From Mangifera indica (lineage: Eukaryota > Streptophyta > Magnoliopsida > Sapindales > Anacardiaceae): 64,000 nucleotides of DNA. The stretch's first letter is position 1; each line of letters starts with the position of its first letter. Shown here one piece after another: positions 46,046-59,090 of this stretch. The position numbers and the translations under genes were made by a program. A model generated the notes under the pieces. That model searched no databases, was not told the DNA's origin, and saw only the letters and a program-made list of their open reading frames with translations. The DNA lies in contig NC_058137.1 of assembly GCF_011075055.1 (NCBI RefSeq), forward strand, positions 2,356,001 through 2,420,000. The letters are read 5' to 3'.

Positions 46046-49000
46046 TTACTTCATCCCTTTCCCCTCATCTTCATTCAAAATGCGATTCCTAAAATCACTT
46101 ACCATCCGAGGTAACCCCTGTCTCAGAGAGATTTTTGGCTCCCAGTTAAGTAACTCCTTAGCTTTACTAATATCTGGCTTCCTCTTAGAAGGGTCATCAG
46201 CTGTGTTTGGCTTGAATTCTATTGTCGCACTTGGATCAATTATCTCTGTGACCACCTATACATCAGCAAAAAATAAGGATTTGAATTTGTCATGTGAATT
46301 ATGGAAAGAAAAATTTTAGTCTTTCCTTGAGTATTGGAAATAATTAGGGAATAGAAATGCTAATATAATATGCTGAAGAGTGTAGATTTAGAAATAAAAA
46401 ATGAGGCATAAAAATAAAAATAAGCAGCCTCAAGAAAAGGCAAACCTCGGCAAGCTCTAACATGGTGAATTCTCCAGGGTTACCCATGTTGAAAGGACCC
46501 ACATGCTCACTTTCCATTAATGCCACCAGTCCATCCACCTGTCATTGATAAGGTCCTCAACGATGTCTATTCAATGGTTAAATTGGAACTCCAATATATC
46601 AGCAGGGCCTATATTTCTTCCAACATTAGCAAGTTTATTCTTTCTTTCTATTTGGATTGACTTGATACATGCAAAAAGACAAATTGATCACTTACGGAAA
46701 GTTACCCTAGCAGCAGCATATGAAGTCAGATTAAACACAGCAAAATCAGCCATGAACATTAATTGAACATTACTTGGACTTCTATTTTCTCTATTTATGA
46801 AACTGAGACCAAACTAATTCATGGTCCTAAAGTTTATTAACCCATAATGATCATGGATGAAATTTTATGCCACTGGATGTAGTTTGGATTTTGTTAAGAG
46901 ACCTGTTGGAGCAGGAGTTCAACATAAAGGTACTTTCATATGCTGCATTATTATAATATGTCTAGTAGGATGCAACGAAAAATAAAGGAATGAAAAGAGT
47001 TAAGGCGTGAGGAATAAAAGGAAGAAAAAAAGGATTCATCCTTCTATTCATTAGTCAATAGGATGGAAGGGAGAGGGACAGAAGAAAATTCCAATTCCTC
47101 ACCGTGTGAAAGAGGATGGAAGAGAAACCATCATATTCTACTCTGATCATTATTGCTTTATGTGGAAATATATAATATATCAAATAAATTTGCAAATTTT
47201 ATTTAAGACTAGGGGTTAAATTATAAAGTAAGTTTGTCTTTCTAAAGGTTTCATCTTTCCATCCATTTTTCATTCATTTATGGAAGAGATGAGATTTGAA
47301 TGAGTTGGAAGATGCACAATCTTCCCCTTCCTTCTCTTCATGTCTTTCCAAACTAACAGGAGAAAGGTTTTGTTTCTATTTCTATTCCTTTCTCTAAGCT
47401 TCCTCTCATCCTATTTCCTTCTTACTAAATTAGGAGTTAAAGGTTAAAGGGACACAATGAAATCAGTAGTGATTTGTCATCCAAAGAAATCCCCACACTT
47501 ACAGGGTAGTGTCATTAAAAGGTAAGAAAATACTTTATCATACCAAGTCAGACACATATTGGAAGCTCCGTGTCTGTTTCCCATCACCATAAACAGTCAT
47601 AGGTTGTTTGCGGATGGCCTGCACAAAATAGATAAAGTTCTCTGTCAACATACATGACCAATGTTAGAATGGCTCCACTGCTAAAAACCACAAAAAATTA
47701 TTAAAGGGAAGACAGAACCTGAGAGACAAAGTTGCTGACAACACGCCCATCATCTAGACACATGCGAGGCCCATATGTGTTAAATATTCGAGAAATACGC
47801 ACCTGCAGAAACCAGGCCCCTTTAGCTCCATTAGTTGATATTGACAATTGACAATAGAAATGCAGTGAAGTGACAGAATGACAAAGATCATAAAGAAATT
47901 TCAATAAAACCTAAACACGTATCACTTTGATCTGCATGTTGGAGCTCAAAAAACAAGAATGAATTGCCCATGGATAGGCAACTAAGTTGTAAATCAAAAG
48001 AAACGCTAGATAATTTTACAAGGACATGCCAAATTGCAATATTTCGGCAGTTCATAAGCGTTGAGGAGTTTGCCCAAAACATATAGTTAAGCTATAATGC
48101 TGAGATGCAAACTCACATCATAACCATGCTGTTTTCCTTAACTACTGTGTTTGTCTGTAACAAAAATCAAGCATGTCTATGTATTAATAACATAAAGGTA
48201 CCATATTTGCTTGCTTTTAAAAATAAGAACCATAAGAAGCAAAGCAATTATCTACTTTTATCAATATGTTTAAGTTCTCCAACAAATTTGTATAGCACTC
48301 TCAAAATGTACTTCATATTTGAGGCAATTGAAGATGCTGCTACCAAAAACCTTTAGCACTCTATAAGCAATTCTGTTTTTCCCAGCCTTTCCAGTTGTTT
48401 ATCAATGCCACTGTAAATTGAGATAGCTTACTAATTACATCCACTGTGATTTTTCACATCATACTAATCATATTACCTTACACAAACCTTTAATTATTTT
48501 AAAAAGATTCTAACTAAGCCATCAAAGTCATGCATAGATTTCAATCTCTCACATATGCTGGAAGGAATGCACATGGTGTGTTAGTTACACAAGACAGCCA
48601 TAATAACTTAAACAGAAGCTGTGTCTGACCTCTAGCACGCATTGATCTAAAGAGGATACCATTACAGTTACAGATGATAAAGCAGAATCAAACTTCCCAA
48701 AGTACTCAAATCTTATACAATGTATCAATAAATTTAAAAATCAAAACCAATAATAACTATAAAAACTAACAAAGGCCTATAACGGAATATTGCTAAATAA
48801 CTTCTTCATAGCCATTCATTTTGATAAGAAATTTGACATCCTAAAATTGCTTGCATTCAACAAAATTGCAAAAAGAATCACCTCAACACCTGCACCTCGA
48901 TGATAATCCATTGCTAACGTTTCGGCCGTTCGCTTTCCTTCATCATAGCAGCTCCTCACACCTATCAAATCCAAACATACAAAACAAACGAATCCTAATA

Positions 49001-49900
49001 GCGACACTGACAAAATTAAATAAAAATAAACAAATTAAGAATGTGCAACTATAAATTCACCAATTGGATTCACATTTCCCCAATAAGTCTCCTTTTGTGG
49101 ATGCTCAAGTGGGTCACCATAAACCTCACTTGTGCTCGTGAGCAGAAACCTGGCTCCAACTCTCTTTGCAAGTCCCAACATATTAAGAGTACCCATCACA
49201 TTCGTCTTGTGAATAACACAATCAAGAATCTCAAATTCATTCTTTTAGAAAATAAAAAACTAAATAAAAACATGAACACAAAAATTATAAAACCAAACAA
49301 GGATATAATAGTCTTGACAGGATTGTACTTGTAATGAACCGGTGAGGCGGGGCAAGCCAAGTGATAGATCTGATCAACTTCGAGTAATATCGGCTCAACG
49401 ACGTCGTGTCGAATAAGCTCGAACCTCGGGTTCCCAAGATGGTGAACCAAATTCTCCTTCCTCCCAGTGAAAAAATTATCTATCACAATCACCTCATCCC
49501 CTCTATTCATCAACTTATCCACCAAATGACTCCCAACGAATCCGGCCCCACCAGTCACGACAATCCTTAATCTCCGATGTCCGATTTCCACCGGAACTCT
49601 CCCAATTTTGGCGGCAAAATTCGCGGGGTAATGATGGGTGTGGCGAGTTATCAAAGTGGAGAAAGGATGGGAGGTTTCGTGCGAGGATAAACGTGACAGA
49701 GTGGGCTGGAAAATGAAGAATGTGGAGCCGATCAAAATTCCAACGAGGATGAATAAGAGGCGCTGTTCTTTGAGGAGGTAGTTGATGGATCTGGGGAGAT
49801 TTTTGGGTTGCTTTGGATTTCTTGGTATGTAAGAGTTTTGGCCGGAGCCGATCTCATTTTCTCTCTTGTGTATTAAGCTCGATTGCTTGTGGAGCTTCAT
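46046..49900 (-). CDS. UXS: UDP-glucuronate decarboxylase (UDP-xylose synthase), membrane-anchored (427 aa)
   Basis: The enzyme makes UDP-xylose from UDP-glucuronate for xylan and xyloglucan synthesis. Seven coding exons on the minus strand: 49307-49900, 49061-49208, 48882-48961, 47719-47802, 47544-47618, 46446-46538 and 46046-46255. They sum to 1284 nt in one frame. A cytosolic tail of about 45 residues precedes a membrane anchor at about 48-65 ([17 protein letters not shown]), placing it with the Golgi-type UXS2/UXS4 group. The Rossmann motif GGAGFVGSH is at 117-125, and the catalytic YDEGK (YxxxK) at 253-257, after [10 protein letters not shown]. The end reads [20 protein letters not shown]. 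Intron 1 appears to be AT-AC rather than GT-AG; the other five are GT-AG. Confidence 0.95.
49209..49306 (-). other. Apparent U12-type AT-AC intron in UXS (98 bp)
   Basis: On the minus strand the intron opens with ATATCCTT, the canonical U12 AT-AC donor, right after codon ATT, and ends ...TTATTCAC before AAGACG. A branch-like ATTCTTGAT lies so that its branch A (49222) is 13 nt from the intron end. Splicing here yields ...NPVKTI|KTNVMG..., the expected family sequence. The only frame-keeping GT-AG alternative would delete five conserved residues. Confidence 0.85.
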
Positions 49901-51123
49901 GGATTGCTAATGCGGTTGGTGCAGTGAAGCAGTAGCTAAAACCATTCAAGAGCCAAAATGGTGTGGCTTCTGATTGAAAAACCGTTAACGATTCACGTCG
50001 TTAGTCCGTTACTGGATTCAGTTAACGGAATTGAATGACGAGGTTTCTATTTGGTGCATCGCAGCTTTGGTACTGACGTTGTTTGATTTTAGATTTTTCA
50101 TTTAATTAAATGGCCCCTTCTGACACGAAGAGCGCTTTAACGGTGCAGATCTCCTTAAAATTGAATATTTAACACCCCTGATGGTACAAATAACATTTTT
50201 TTTAATAAAATCAAACCTAGTTTTGAAAAATTCACCCCCTAAAAATAAAACACATCATCTAAATTATATTAAAAAAATAAAAAAGAATAATTATTTTAAA
50301 GGTCGAATTTTAAGGATTTATATATAACGGTTTGAATATTTTACAAGTTTAAAAACTTTCAATTTAGTCCCTATAAAATTTTGAAAATCAAATTCTGGTT
50401 ATCACTTATTTGTTTTCACTATCTACAATAATTTAGTCACTTTCATTACTTACATAACTTCATTTCCTATCGTCATTTATTCTCAATGCAGAAAATCGTA
50501 GTTTCTAGCAAGTGTCAAAAATCTTTTTTAATAATGGAATTTGATTTTAGACCCAAAAAAAAAATTTGGACAAGGGGAAGGGATTGATGGTTCTAATTCA
50601 CTTTTTTATAAAATTATAAGAATATTATAGAGTGAGAAAATGATCATCATGGATGACTCTAGAGTTGGATTCCAGCCAAAAGAATGTTTGAATTCAGTTT
50701 GTTTGAAAAAAGTCGAACTCAAATCGAATTTTAACATTGACTCAATACTAAAACAATATCATTTTGATACATATTAATTAAAATAATATCGTTTTAACTC
50801 ATTCATATCAAAATTTTTAAGTTCATGAGTTTTACGAACTAACTATTGAATTGAATTTAAACTCATTCAAATCAAACTTGATATCAAGCTCGAATCCAAT
50901 CATTGATGGCTCATCTTAATGTTTTATTGAAATAAAAGGGCTTAGATCAACACAAGTGTCTGTCGAAGTGCACTGGACCGTAAATAACAGTAAAAGATCG
51001 TAGGAGAGTTTGGGCCTGAACAGTTGATAGCGGGTAAAAATCATAAAAACGTATGGGCTTGAACAATTAATAATGAGCCTATATGAAAGACGTCAAAACA
51101 GATTAGTGGTAGAGAAGAAAAAG
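49901..51123. other. UXS promoter and intergenic sequence
   Basis: The UXS 5' flank is followed by AT-rich DNA. At 50653-50908 lies an old hAT-type word-repeat element: ends tagagttggattcc and gaatccaatcatt, with near-identical flanks gatgactc and gatggctc (one mismatch in eight). No gene is seen. Confidence 0.45.
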
Positions 51124-51197
51124 CGACCACAGTGGGAGTCGAACCCACGACCTTTTGATCCGAAGTCAAACGCGCTAATCCACTGCGCTATGCGGTC
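51124..51197 (-). tRNA. tRNA-Arg (anticodon TCG)
   Basis: The minus strand folds as a 74-nt tRNA. The acceptor arm GACCGCA pairs with TGTGGTC with one G-T pair, leaving discriminator G. The anticodon stem TTTGA/TCAAA encloses the loop CTTCGGA, giving anticodon TCG. The T arm has GTGGGTTCGACTCCCAC with the invariant TTCGA. CCA is not encoded, as expected for a eukaryotic nuclear gene. No intron is present. A 75-codon plus-strand frame crossing it is spurious. Confidence 0.95.
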
Positions 51198-51959
51198 AAT
51201 TCGTAGTGATTGTCAAAATGTTACTAAAATTATTCATCTGTCAAGCTTTATCGATAATAAAAACCCATATAATATGATAATTTATTTTATGGGTGCTTGA
51301 TGCCTTACAAATTGCCCATTATTTGGTGCCATCTTAGCTAGTGTCAGAATATATTTGATTTATAAGTATAGAGGTCAAAATCTATATTACACAAAACTAA
51401 TTAACTTATATTAAAATCTAATTCATACAGTTACATATCACTCACTTTATTCAGTTTTATCAAATGGGTACTACCATTACTGAGGTAAGGTAACGTAATC
51501 CATTAAAATATACACATGAAAATTGATTGAACCCATTAAAATCAAGTTTCAATGTTTGAATACACAATCTTTAGACTTCATGATTCTACATTTTAAAAAT
51601 CTTGTGATATAATGTTGCAGCTAATAAGAGTCTTCTTCTTTTTGTTCATATGAATAATAAAAATCATATTTATTAACCTTTTTTCATTAATTAATCTTTA
51701 TAAACTAATGTGTTTTAACATGATTAGATTACCTAATTGTTTAGTTAGAGTCTATTTCATCAACCAATCCTTACATGTTCCTTATTTTATCTGAGTTTGA
51801 CTCCAATAATATAAATGTATTCATTTTTAAAACTAAAATTTTCATATTGTAAATTCATTTTTAAACTTAAAATATCGATAAATACGTGGTTTTTATTGCG
51901 TAAACTATGACAATTGAATGATGTCTCATATTATGTATAAAAAATTCAATTTTTGTATC

Positions 51960-54690
51960 GTGTATTGTATACGTTAGTTTTCTGACATTATTTGATGTAT
52001 ATATAGTGATGATCAGATATGTGATTTATTTATGTGCGTGTCAAAGATCTCTTCTTCCTTTCGTGTAGGCTAATATCAATTATTAATTGACTAATAAAAA
52101 GTCAAATACAATATAAATAAAATATTTGAAAGGTAATTTGAATAATAAAAAATAAGATTTTATATATATAAAAGAATATAAATTTAAATTTTTTTAACGA
52201 TATATCATAATAAATTTTTTTTTTATCTGAACTCGTGGTTAGAGACTTAATATTCAAAGTAAAATCCAGCAAAACCGATCAAAGTGGAAGTCGTATGGAT
52301 TGATGTGTTTGTGTAAACTAAAAAACTATGGCCTGTGCATGAAGGCTTTTAACTTTCATACGGTAATGGATATGTTTTCTACGTGAAAACTGAAAATGGC
52401 CGTCCAGAGTCTGTAGAATGACAACATCATGAAAAACGCTTTTGTATGTTTTTTAGAGCATCAATGTCAGTCGTCAGTCATCGTTGAACCACCCCATCGA
52501 TCAACGCACGCTGTCTTTTTCCTATCGTTTTCAGCCGAAAAGGGCGGTGAATATTGAAAGCCATCTTCATCATGCATGGACATTAAAAGTCATCGTTCCT
52601 GAATCTCTAAGGCAATCATGTTACCTTTCCGTACTGTATTTCATCATCATTCATTGAAATATTTGTTTGTTATCATAAAAAATTCAATACCAAGTTCAAC
52701 TACAATGTTTCATTTGCGTGTACAGAGAGACGTACTTGTTTCTTTAATTACTTGGAAGGTTGGAAGCTTGGAGATAGAGAGTTTGACATTGGTAGATGTA
52801 GACATAAAATTTAAAAAATCAAAATTAAATATAAATAAAATATAAAAAATTTATAAAGAAATAATGGAATAAAAGGAGAGGTAGAGGATGTAAATTTCTG
52901 AATTTAATAATTGATTTTATAATAATTAAAGTCAATGAATTTAAAATATTGTTAAAGAAAATTTGAATTCATACTTTTTTATATTATTCAAACTACTTTT
53001 TTGGAATGTGAGAACATATCACAATAATTGTTACAAGGGGCCATTTGATTGTCGGTCATTTTCTTGTAAACATTTTGACTGGTCGATTAGTTTTTTGGCC
53101 TACCATTTCCTTGAGATGCCAACAATACATTAATGTGAATCAATCAATTCATTTTTGTTTTCTCTTTAGAGAGTATTTGGATTAAGAAATATTTTATTAC
53201 CAAAATAAATAAAAAGACATTATGAAAATAGATTATTGAGTATAAATTATTACTATATTTGATAAAATTTAATAACAATGAATAAGTATAAATAATTATT
53301 GTGTTTGGTTAGATGTAATAAAAAAATATTATTTTATTTAAATGTTATTGGGTATAATTATTTAAAAATATTTTTATATTATTTGTTATATTAATTAAAA
53401 ATGAGATTATTTTTACTAAAAAAATTAATAAATAAAGATACAATTATAATAAAATCAAGATTAGCCTAATAATCTTTTTAGATACATACCCATTTTTAGA
53501 TATACAAATATATATCATGATATAATTAGTTATTATTTTATTTTTAATTAAAAATCATCCAATCTCTTAATGATTATGTACCTATTTGTATACCTAAAAT
53601 AGATATATATAATCTTATTGATTTTATAATATTATGAGTTATTGTTACAAAATATTAGTTAAATACTCTTTTACCTTTTTTCTTGTGTGATTTCTCCCAT
53701 CATTTAACTTTGAATTTTATGGCCGGATAAAAAATTTGGCTTTGGTTTGATACTTTGATAATATCATATTCTTGTGCATAAATGTAGATTAAACTGATAA
53801 TTTCCATGTTCGAACTTGTAAATATCTCATGCAACTAAATTAGTCAACTGCATGTGTTTGGCTTCCATCTATTTCCTCATTCCAACCTGTACGCACAAAG
53901 AAAAACCAAATATTTTGTAAGCATTTTAATAATTTCTTTGTTTTATAATTAGACACAATGAAATACTCTTTAGACGGAAGGGGTTAGTTGAGTCTCTTGA
54001 TTTAAAAATTTTTTCACTTTGATATATGTAAATATTTTGAAAATTTTTTAATTTAATACACAATAAAATTATATATATTTTTAATATATAATTTATGTAT
54101 ATATTTTTGATATATGTAAATTTCAAAATTGTACTTACGATAGATAAAAAATTCAAACATTAACTTATAGACTAATTATTGTCCAAATTTTCAGTTAAAG
54201 ATAGAGACAAAATTGTTATTTTATTTATGAACCTTAAAACTTTGAAATTTTATCATTCTCCCCTAAGTTTTAAAAACTAAACTTTAAGTCATTTTCAAAG
54301 TTTAAAAAGTTTAGATTTCACCCCTAAGATTTGTTTCCTTCTCTATCTACTATCATTCTGACCGACAACCAATGTTTTTTACCCATATTCTAGATCTTGC
54401 TATAAGTGACAACCGTTCAAACGTGTCAACGAAAGATAAAGAAACGTCGTCTAGAAGTGACAACAAAAGACGATAAAACATCATCCTTTATTGTGTCATC
54501 CAAACGATGAAGAATAACGCTTCATCGTTGTGCTTGGACAACAAGACGAAGGACAACGAAATGTCATCTTTTGTCAAGTCTTTCCGATCTAGATGATATT
54601 TCATCGTTCAGATCTGAACGACAAAAGGTTGTTTTTAGTCAAAGAAGACCTTCGCTTCTTTTAGAGCATTTGAAAAGTAATAATAAAAAA
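51960..54690. repeat. Tandem segmental duplication, copy A
   Basis: This segment matches copy B (about 55105-58880) in order. Matching landmarks include ctatggcctgtgcatgaagg (52327 and 55449), ttgaaccaccccatcgatc (52484 and 55604), tcatcgttcctgaatctcta (52593 and 55713), the MITE at 53169 versus 56317, and tcatgcaactaaattagtca (53829 and 58029). It also includes a foldback fragment at about 54150-54690. No coding sequence is recognised in either copy. Confidence 0.85.
53169..53490. mobile_element. PIF/Harbinger-like MITE, right end lost
   Basis: The left end gagagtatttggattaag follows TTA. The interior (gtataaataattattgtgtt, tatattatttgttatattaa) matches the 56317 copy in duplicate B. The right terminal repeat is missing or unrecognisable, so this is the truncated sister of that element. 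Confidence 0.6.
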
Positions 54691-54969
54691 TTTTTAAATA
54701 CTACTTCATCATCTTAGAAAATATAGCAAATATTGTATAAAATTTTTAAATTTATTATATATATTTTTATCACGTTATCATTTTAAAAAATATATATTTT
54801 GATTAATGTAAATAATATATATATAATATAACATATCTATAATATTATATAAATTTGATATATTTTATAATATATATTATTTTTTATTTATATTAACTCA
54901 TATTATAGAAAATATATCGGACATCAACAACTATAAAGGAAACTAAAAACCTCTAGAATGGATTAATTT

Positions 54970-55104
54970 TTTATGTGAAAACCAGAAAGCCATCCAGAGT
55001 CTCTTTACCAACAGTCAATGCCAACATGAAAAACGCTTTTGTATATTTTCGAAGCATCATCAATGCCAATCGTCTGTCATCATTAAACCGCCCGATCAAA
55101 ACTA
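54970..55104. repeat. Partial third copy of the duplicated unit at the A/B junction
   Basis: The words gtgaaaaccagaaagccatc, catgaaaaacgcttttgtat and caatcgtctgtcatcattaa correspond to 52383 and 55507 onward. Copy B begins immediately after with ttagttttctgacattactt. The array is therefore not a simple two-copy duplication. Confidence 0.7.
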
Positions 55105-56316
55105 TGTTCTTTACATTAGTTTTCTGACATTACTTGATGTAGAAATAGTGATGATCAGGTGCGTAATTTATTTTATGCGTGTGCTGAAGATCTCTTCTTC
55201 CTTTCGTGCAGGCTAATGCTGATTATTAATTGACTAATAAAAAGTCCAATATAGCACAAGTAAAACCTTTAAAAAATAGTTTGAATAATAAAAAATAAGG
55301 TATAAATTAAACTTTTTTGATGATATATCAAAATAAAACTCTTCTTTTATCTGAACTACTGGTTTGAGACTTAATATTCAAAGTGAAATCCGGCAAAACC
55401 GACCAAAGTGGGAGTCGTATGGGTTGATGTGTTTGTGTAAACTAAAAAACTATGGCCTGTGCATGAAGGCTTTTAACTTTCATACGGTAATGGATATGTT
55501 TTCTCCATGAAAACTGAAAATGGCCGTCCAGAGTCTGTAGATTGACAACATGAAAAACGCTTTTGTATATTTTTCAAAGCATCAATGTCAGTCGCCAGTC
55601 ATCGTTGAACCACCCCATCGATCGACGTACGCTGTCTTTTTCTTATCGTTTTCAGCCAAAAAAGGGCGGTGAATATTGAAAGCCATCTTCATCATGCATG
55701 GACATCGAAAGTCATCGTTCCTGAATCTCTAAGGCAATCATAAATTACCTTCCCGTACTGTATTTCATCATCATCCATTGAAATATTTGTTCGTTATCAT
55801 AAAAAATTCAATACCAAGTTCAAGTTCAAGTACAATATTTCATTTACGTGTACAAAGAGAGGTACTTGTTTCTTTAATTATTTGGAAGGTTGGAAGCTTG
55901 GGGATAGAGAGTTTGACACTGGTAGATGTAGACATAAAATTTTAAAAATCAAAATTGAATAAAAATAAAATATAAAAAAATTGTAAAGAAATAATGAAAT
56001 AAATAGAGTGATTGGAGATTTAAATCGCTAAACTCAATCATTGACTTTACTATAATTGAAGTTAACGATTTTAAAGTATTGTCAAAGAAAATTTGACTTC
56101 ATACCTTTTTATATATAAAATCTCATTTTTTATCGTTCAAACTATTTTATTGGATTGTGAAAACATATCACAATAATTGTTACAAGGGGCCATTTGATTG
56201 TTGGACATTTTCTTGTAAACATTTTGATGGTGGATTAGTTTTTTTGTCTACCATCTCCTTGATATGCCAAAGACGTATTAATGTGAGTCTATCAATTCAT
56301 TTTTGTTTTCTTTTGA

Positions 56317-56786
56317 GAGAGTATTTGGTTTAGGAAATGTTTTATTACCAAAATATAAAAATTATTTTGAAGATAGATTACTAAGTATAAATTATCACTA
56401 TATTTGATAAAACTTAGTAAAAATAAATAGGTATAAATAATTATTTTATTTGGTTAAAAATAATAAAAGAATAATAATATATTATTTTACTTAAATGTTA
56501 TAAGGTTTAATTATTTTAAAATATTTTTTATATTATTTATTATATTAATTAAAAATAAGATTATTTTTATTTAAAAAATTAATAAATAAATATATAATTA
56601 TAATAAAATCAAGATTAGTTTAATATTTTTTTAGTAACTAAAGTGTAAATACCTTTAATATTATCTATCATATCATCATTATTAATAAAAAATTATAAAA
56701 TTTTTTTATAAAACAAATAAAATAATATAAATAATAAAAAATAAATTATTACAACAAATTTTATAAACATTTAACTAAACATCCTC
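56317..56786. mobile_element. PIF/Harbinger-like MITE, 470 bp
   Basis: The ends gagagtatttggttt and taactaaacatcctc form an imperfect inverted repeat. TGA flanks both ends at 56314-56316 and 56787-56789, a 3-bp target duplication. It is a more diverged relative of the 57013 element and is shared with copy A, so it inserted before the duplication. Confidence 0.75.
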
Positions 56787-57012
56787 TGAAAGTATAAAAT
56801 TATTACAACCTTAAATTACTTATCCAGACCTTTTTTTTTTTTTTCTTATTTCTCTTAGATTTTTTTTAGCAATGTGTTACTCTTTTTCCATCGTCTTTAA
56901 AAGTTTTGACTTTTCTTTTGATAATGTGGTACAATATAATCAAACATTGGTCCGGCAAGATTCCTTCCAAACCATGTCTCTTTAATGTCACCAATCATCT
57001 TTATTACTCTGA

Positions 57013-57530
57013 GGGGGTGTTTGGTTTGGGTAATGTTTGATTACTAAAATAGAAAGATTACCTTGAAAATAGATTACTTAGAAGATTACTGGGTATAAAT
57101 GATTGTTATGTTTGATAAAATTTGATGGGTATAAATGATTACTATGTTTGATAAAATTTGATAGGTATAAATAATTATTGTGTTTGGTTAAAGGTAATAA
57201 AATATTACTAGTAAATTATTTTATTTAAATGCCCTTAAATATAATTATTTTTAAATATTTTTTATATTATTTGTCATATTAATTAAAAATAAATTTATTT
57301 TTATCTCAAAAAATTAATAAATAATAATTTTTCCATAATAAACTCAAGATTACCCCAGTAATCTTTAAATACCTAAGGTGAAGGTGGTAATCAGATTACC
57401 ACCTATATTACCTGCTACGTTAGCATTGGTAATAGAAGATTACTGTAATATTTTATTACTGACAAACCAAACAAGAGAATAAAAGATAGATTACCAAGGT
57501 AATCTATCTTACTGTCAACCAAACGCACCC
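57013..57530. mobile_element. PIF/Harbinger-like MITE, 518 bp, young
   Basis: The ends gggggtgtttggtttggg and caaccaaacgcaccc are inverted. TGA flanks it at 57010-57012 and 57531-57533. The element is very similar to the 18626 copy and contains a short internal duplication of gtataaatgattnntatgtt near 57100-57160. It is absent from copy A, so it inserted after the duplication. Confidence 0.85.
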
Positions 57531-58339
57531 TGAGCGTAGTTGGCCAACGAACTTGAACCTGGGTTGTTTGTGAATTGATTGTCTTCGTCATCTGGTTACT
57601 GGGGCAATACAGTTTTAGTTTAAATTTTAATTTCTCTTTGGATTTTACTCTAGCAAAGGGTGATGATCCAATTAATTTGTTTTAAAAGAATATTATCTGA
57701 GCGATGCATACCCATTTTTAGATATATAAATAAATAAATATAATATATTATTATATAATTAGATATTATTTTATCTTTAATTTAAAATTATTAAATTATT
57801 TGATGAAATATATCAAATATATATCCGTTTATATATAAAAAATAGATATATATTTAGTTACATAATATTTGTTAAATATTTTTTTACATTTTTTTTAGCG
57901 GAATTTATCTCATTATTTAACTTTGAATTTTTTGGCGAGGGAAAAAATTTGGCTATGGTTTGGTACTTTGACGATATCATGTACTTGTGCATAAATGAAG
58001 ATCAATATGATAATTTCCTTGTTCGAACTTGTAAATATCTCATGCAACTAAATTAGTCAACTGGATGAGTTTGGCTTCTATCTATTTCCTCATTCCAACC
58101 TGTACGCACAAAGAAAAGCCAAATATTTTGTAAGTTTTTTAATAATTAATTTGTTTTATAATTAGACACGATGAAATATTCTTTAGACGAAAGGAGTTAG
58201 TTGAGTCTCTTTGACTTTAACAATTTTTCACTTTGACGTACGTAAATGTCAACGGACTCTTATTGATTTTAATTTTTTTTTAAAATTTTATATATAATAA
58301 ATTATATATTCTAAATTATATGTAAATTTCAAAATTATA

Positions 58340-59090
58340 TCTAAAATAGAAGAAAAATTTAAACATCTATCTATGAATTACTTGTTATTCAAATTTTTAG
58401 TTAGGAATAAGGATAAAATCGTTATTTTATTTATAAATCTTAAAACTTTGAAATTTATACCATTCCCTCCTCCAAAGTTTTAAAAACTAAATTTTAACCC
58501 ATTCTCAAAGTTTAAAAAGTTTAAATTTCACCTCTAGGGTTTATTTCCTTCTTCAACTATCATTATTTTGATCGACAACCAACGTTTTTCATCCATTTTT
58601 TAGATCTTGCTATAAAAGACAACCATCCAAATGTGACAACAAAGGATGAAGAAGTGTCATATTTCATCGTTTTTCATCGCATCATCCAGAAGTAATGACA
58701 AAAGATGATGAAATGTCGTCCATCATTATGTCATCCGTACGACAAAGGACAATACTTTGTCGTTGTGTTTAGACAATAGGATGAAGGACGATAAAACGTT
58801 ATCTTTCGTCAAGTCCTTCGCTTCTTTCCGATCATCAGCCAATTCTCTAAGCCACAAAGATGAAACCTGAAAAGGGAAAAAAATAAATTTTTTAAAATTT
58901 AATCATAAGGGATAAACATGAGTTTTTTAAACTAAAAAGAAAAAAATAATATAAAATTTTTAAGTTTTAAAGTTTATAGAGAAAATAATGATTTTACTTC
59001 TACTTCTAATTGAAAATTAAGATAACAGTTAACTTATAAATAGGTGTTTAGGTTTTTATTTGGTTTAAAACTTAGGTGTGAACATGTCCT
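58340..59090. mobile_element. Foldback element, about 0.75 kb
   Basis: The left arm aaacatctatctatgaatta pairs with the right arm taacttataaataggtgttt, and aggataaaatcgttatttta pairs with gaaaataatgattttacttc. It is a relative of the elements at 21802 and 34042. It sits at the end of copy B; a truncated sister sits at the end of copy A. Confidence 0.6.

Larger units (their letters stand above)
55105..58880. repeat. Tandem segmental duplication, copy B
   Basis: Homologous to copy A but longer, mainly because of an extra MITE at 57013-57530 that is absent from A. It retains both ends of the 56317 MITE. At about 59500-59700 a further short stretch (gtgatttatttgagccgtgc, tataaaaagtcgaacacgg) resembles the unit start, suggesting a third truncated copy. 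Confidence 0.85.

Noticed and set aside
51073..51300. 75-codon plus-strand frame
   Set aside because: It runs over the tRNA-Arg gene on the opposite strand; the QWESNPRPFDPKSNALIHC stretch is antisense tRNA sequence.
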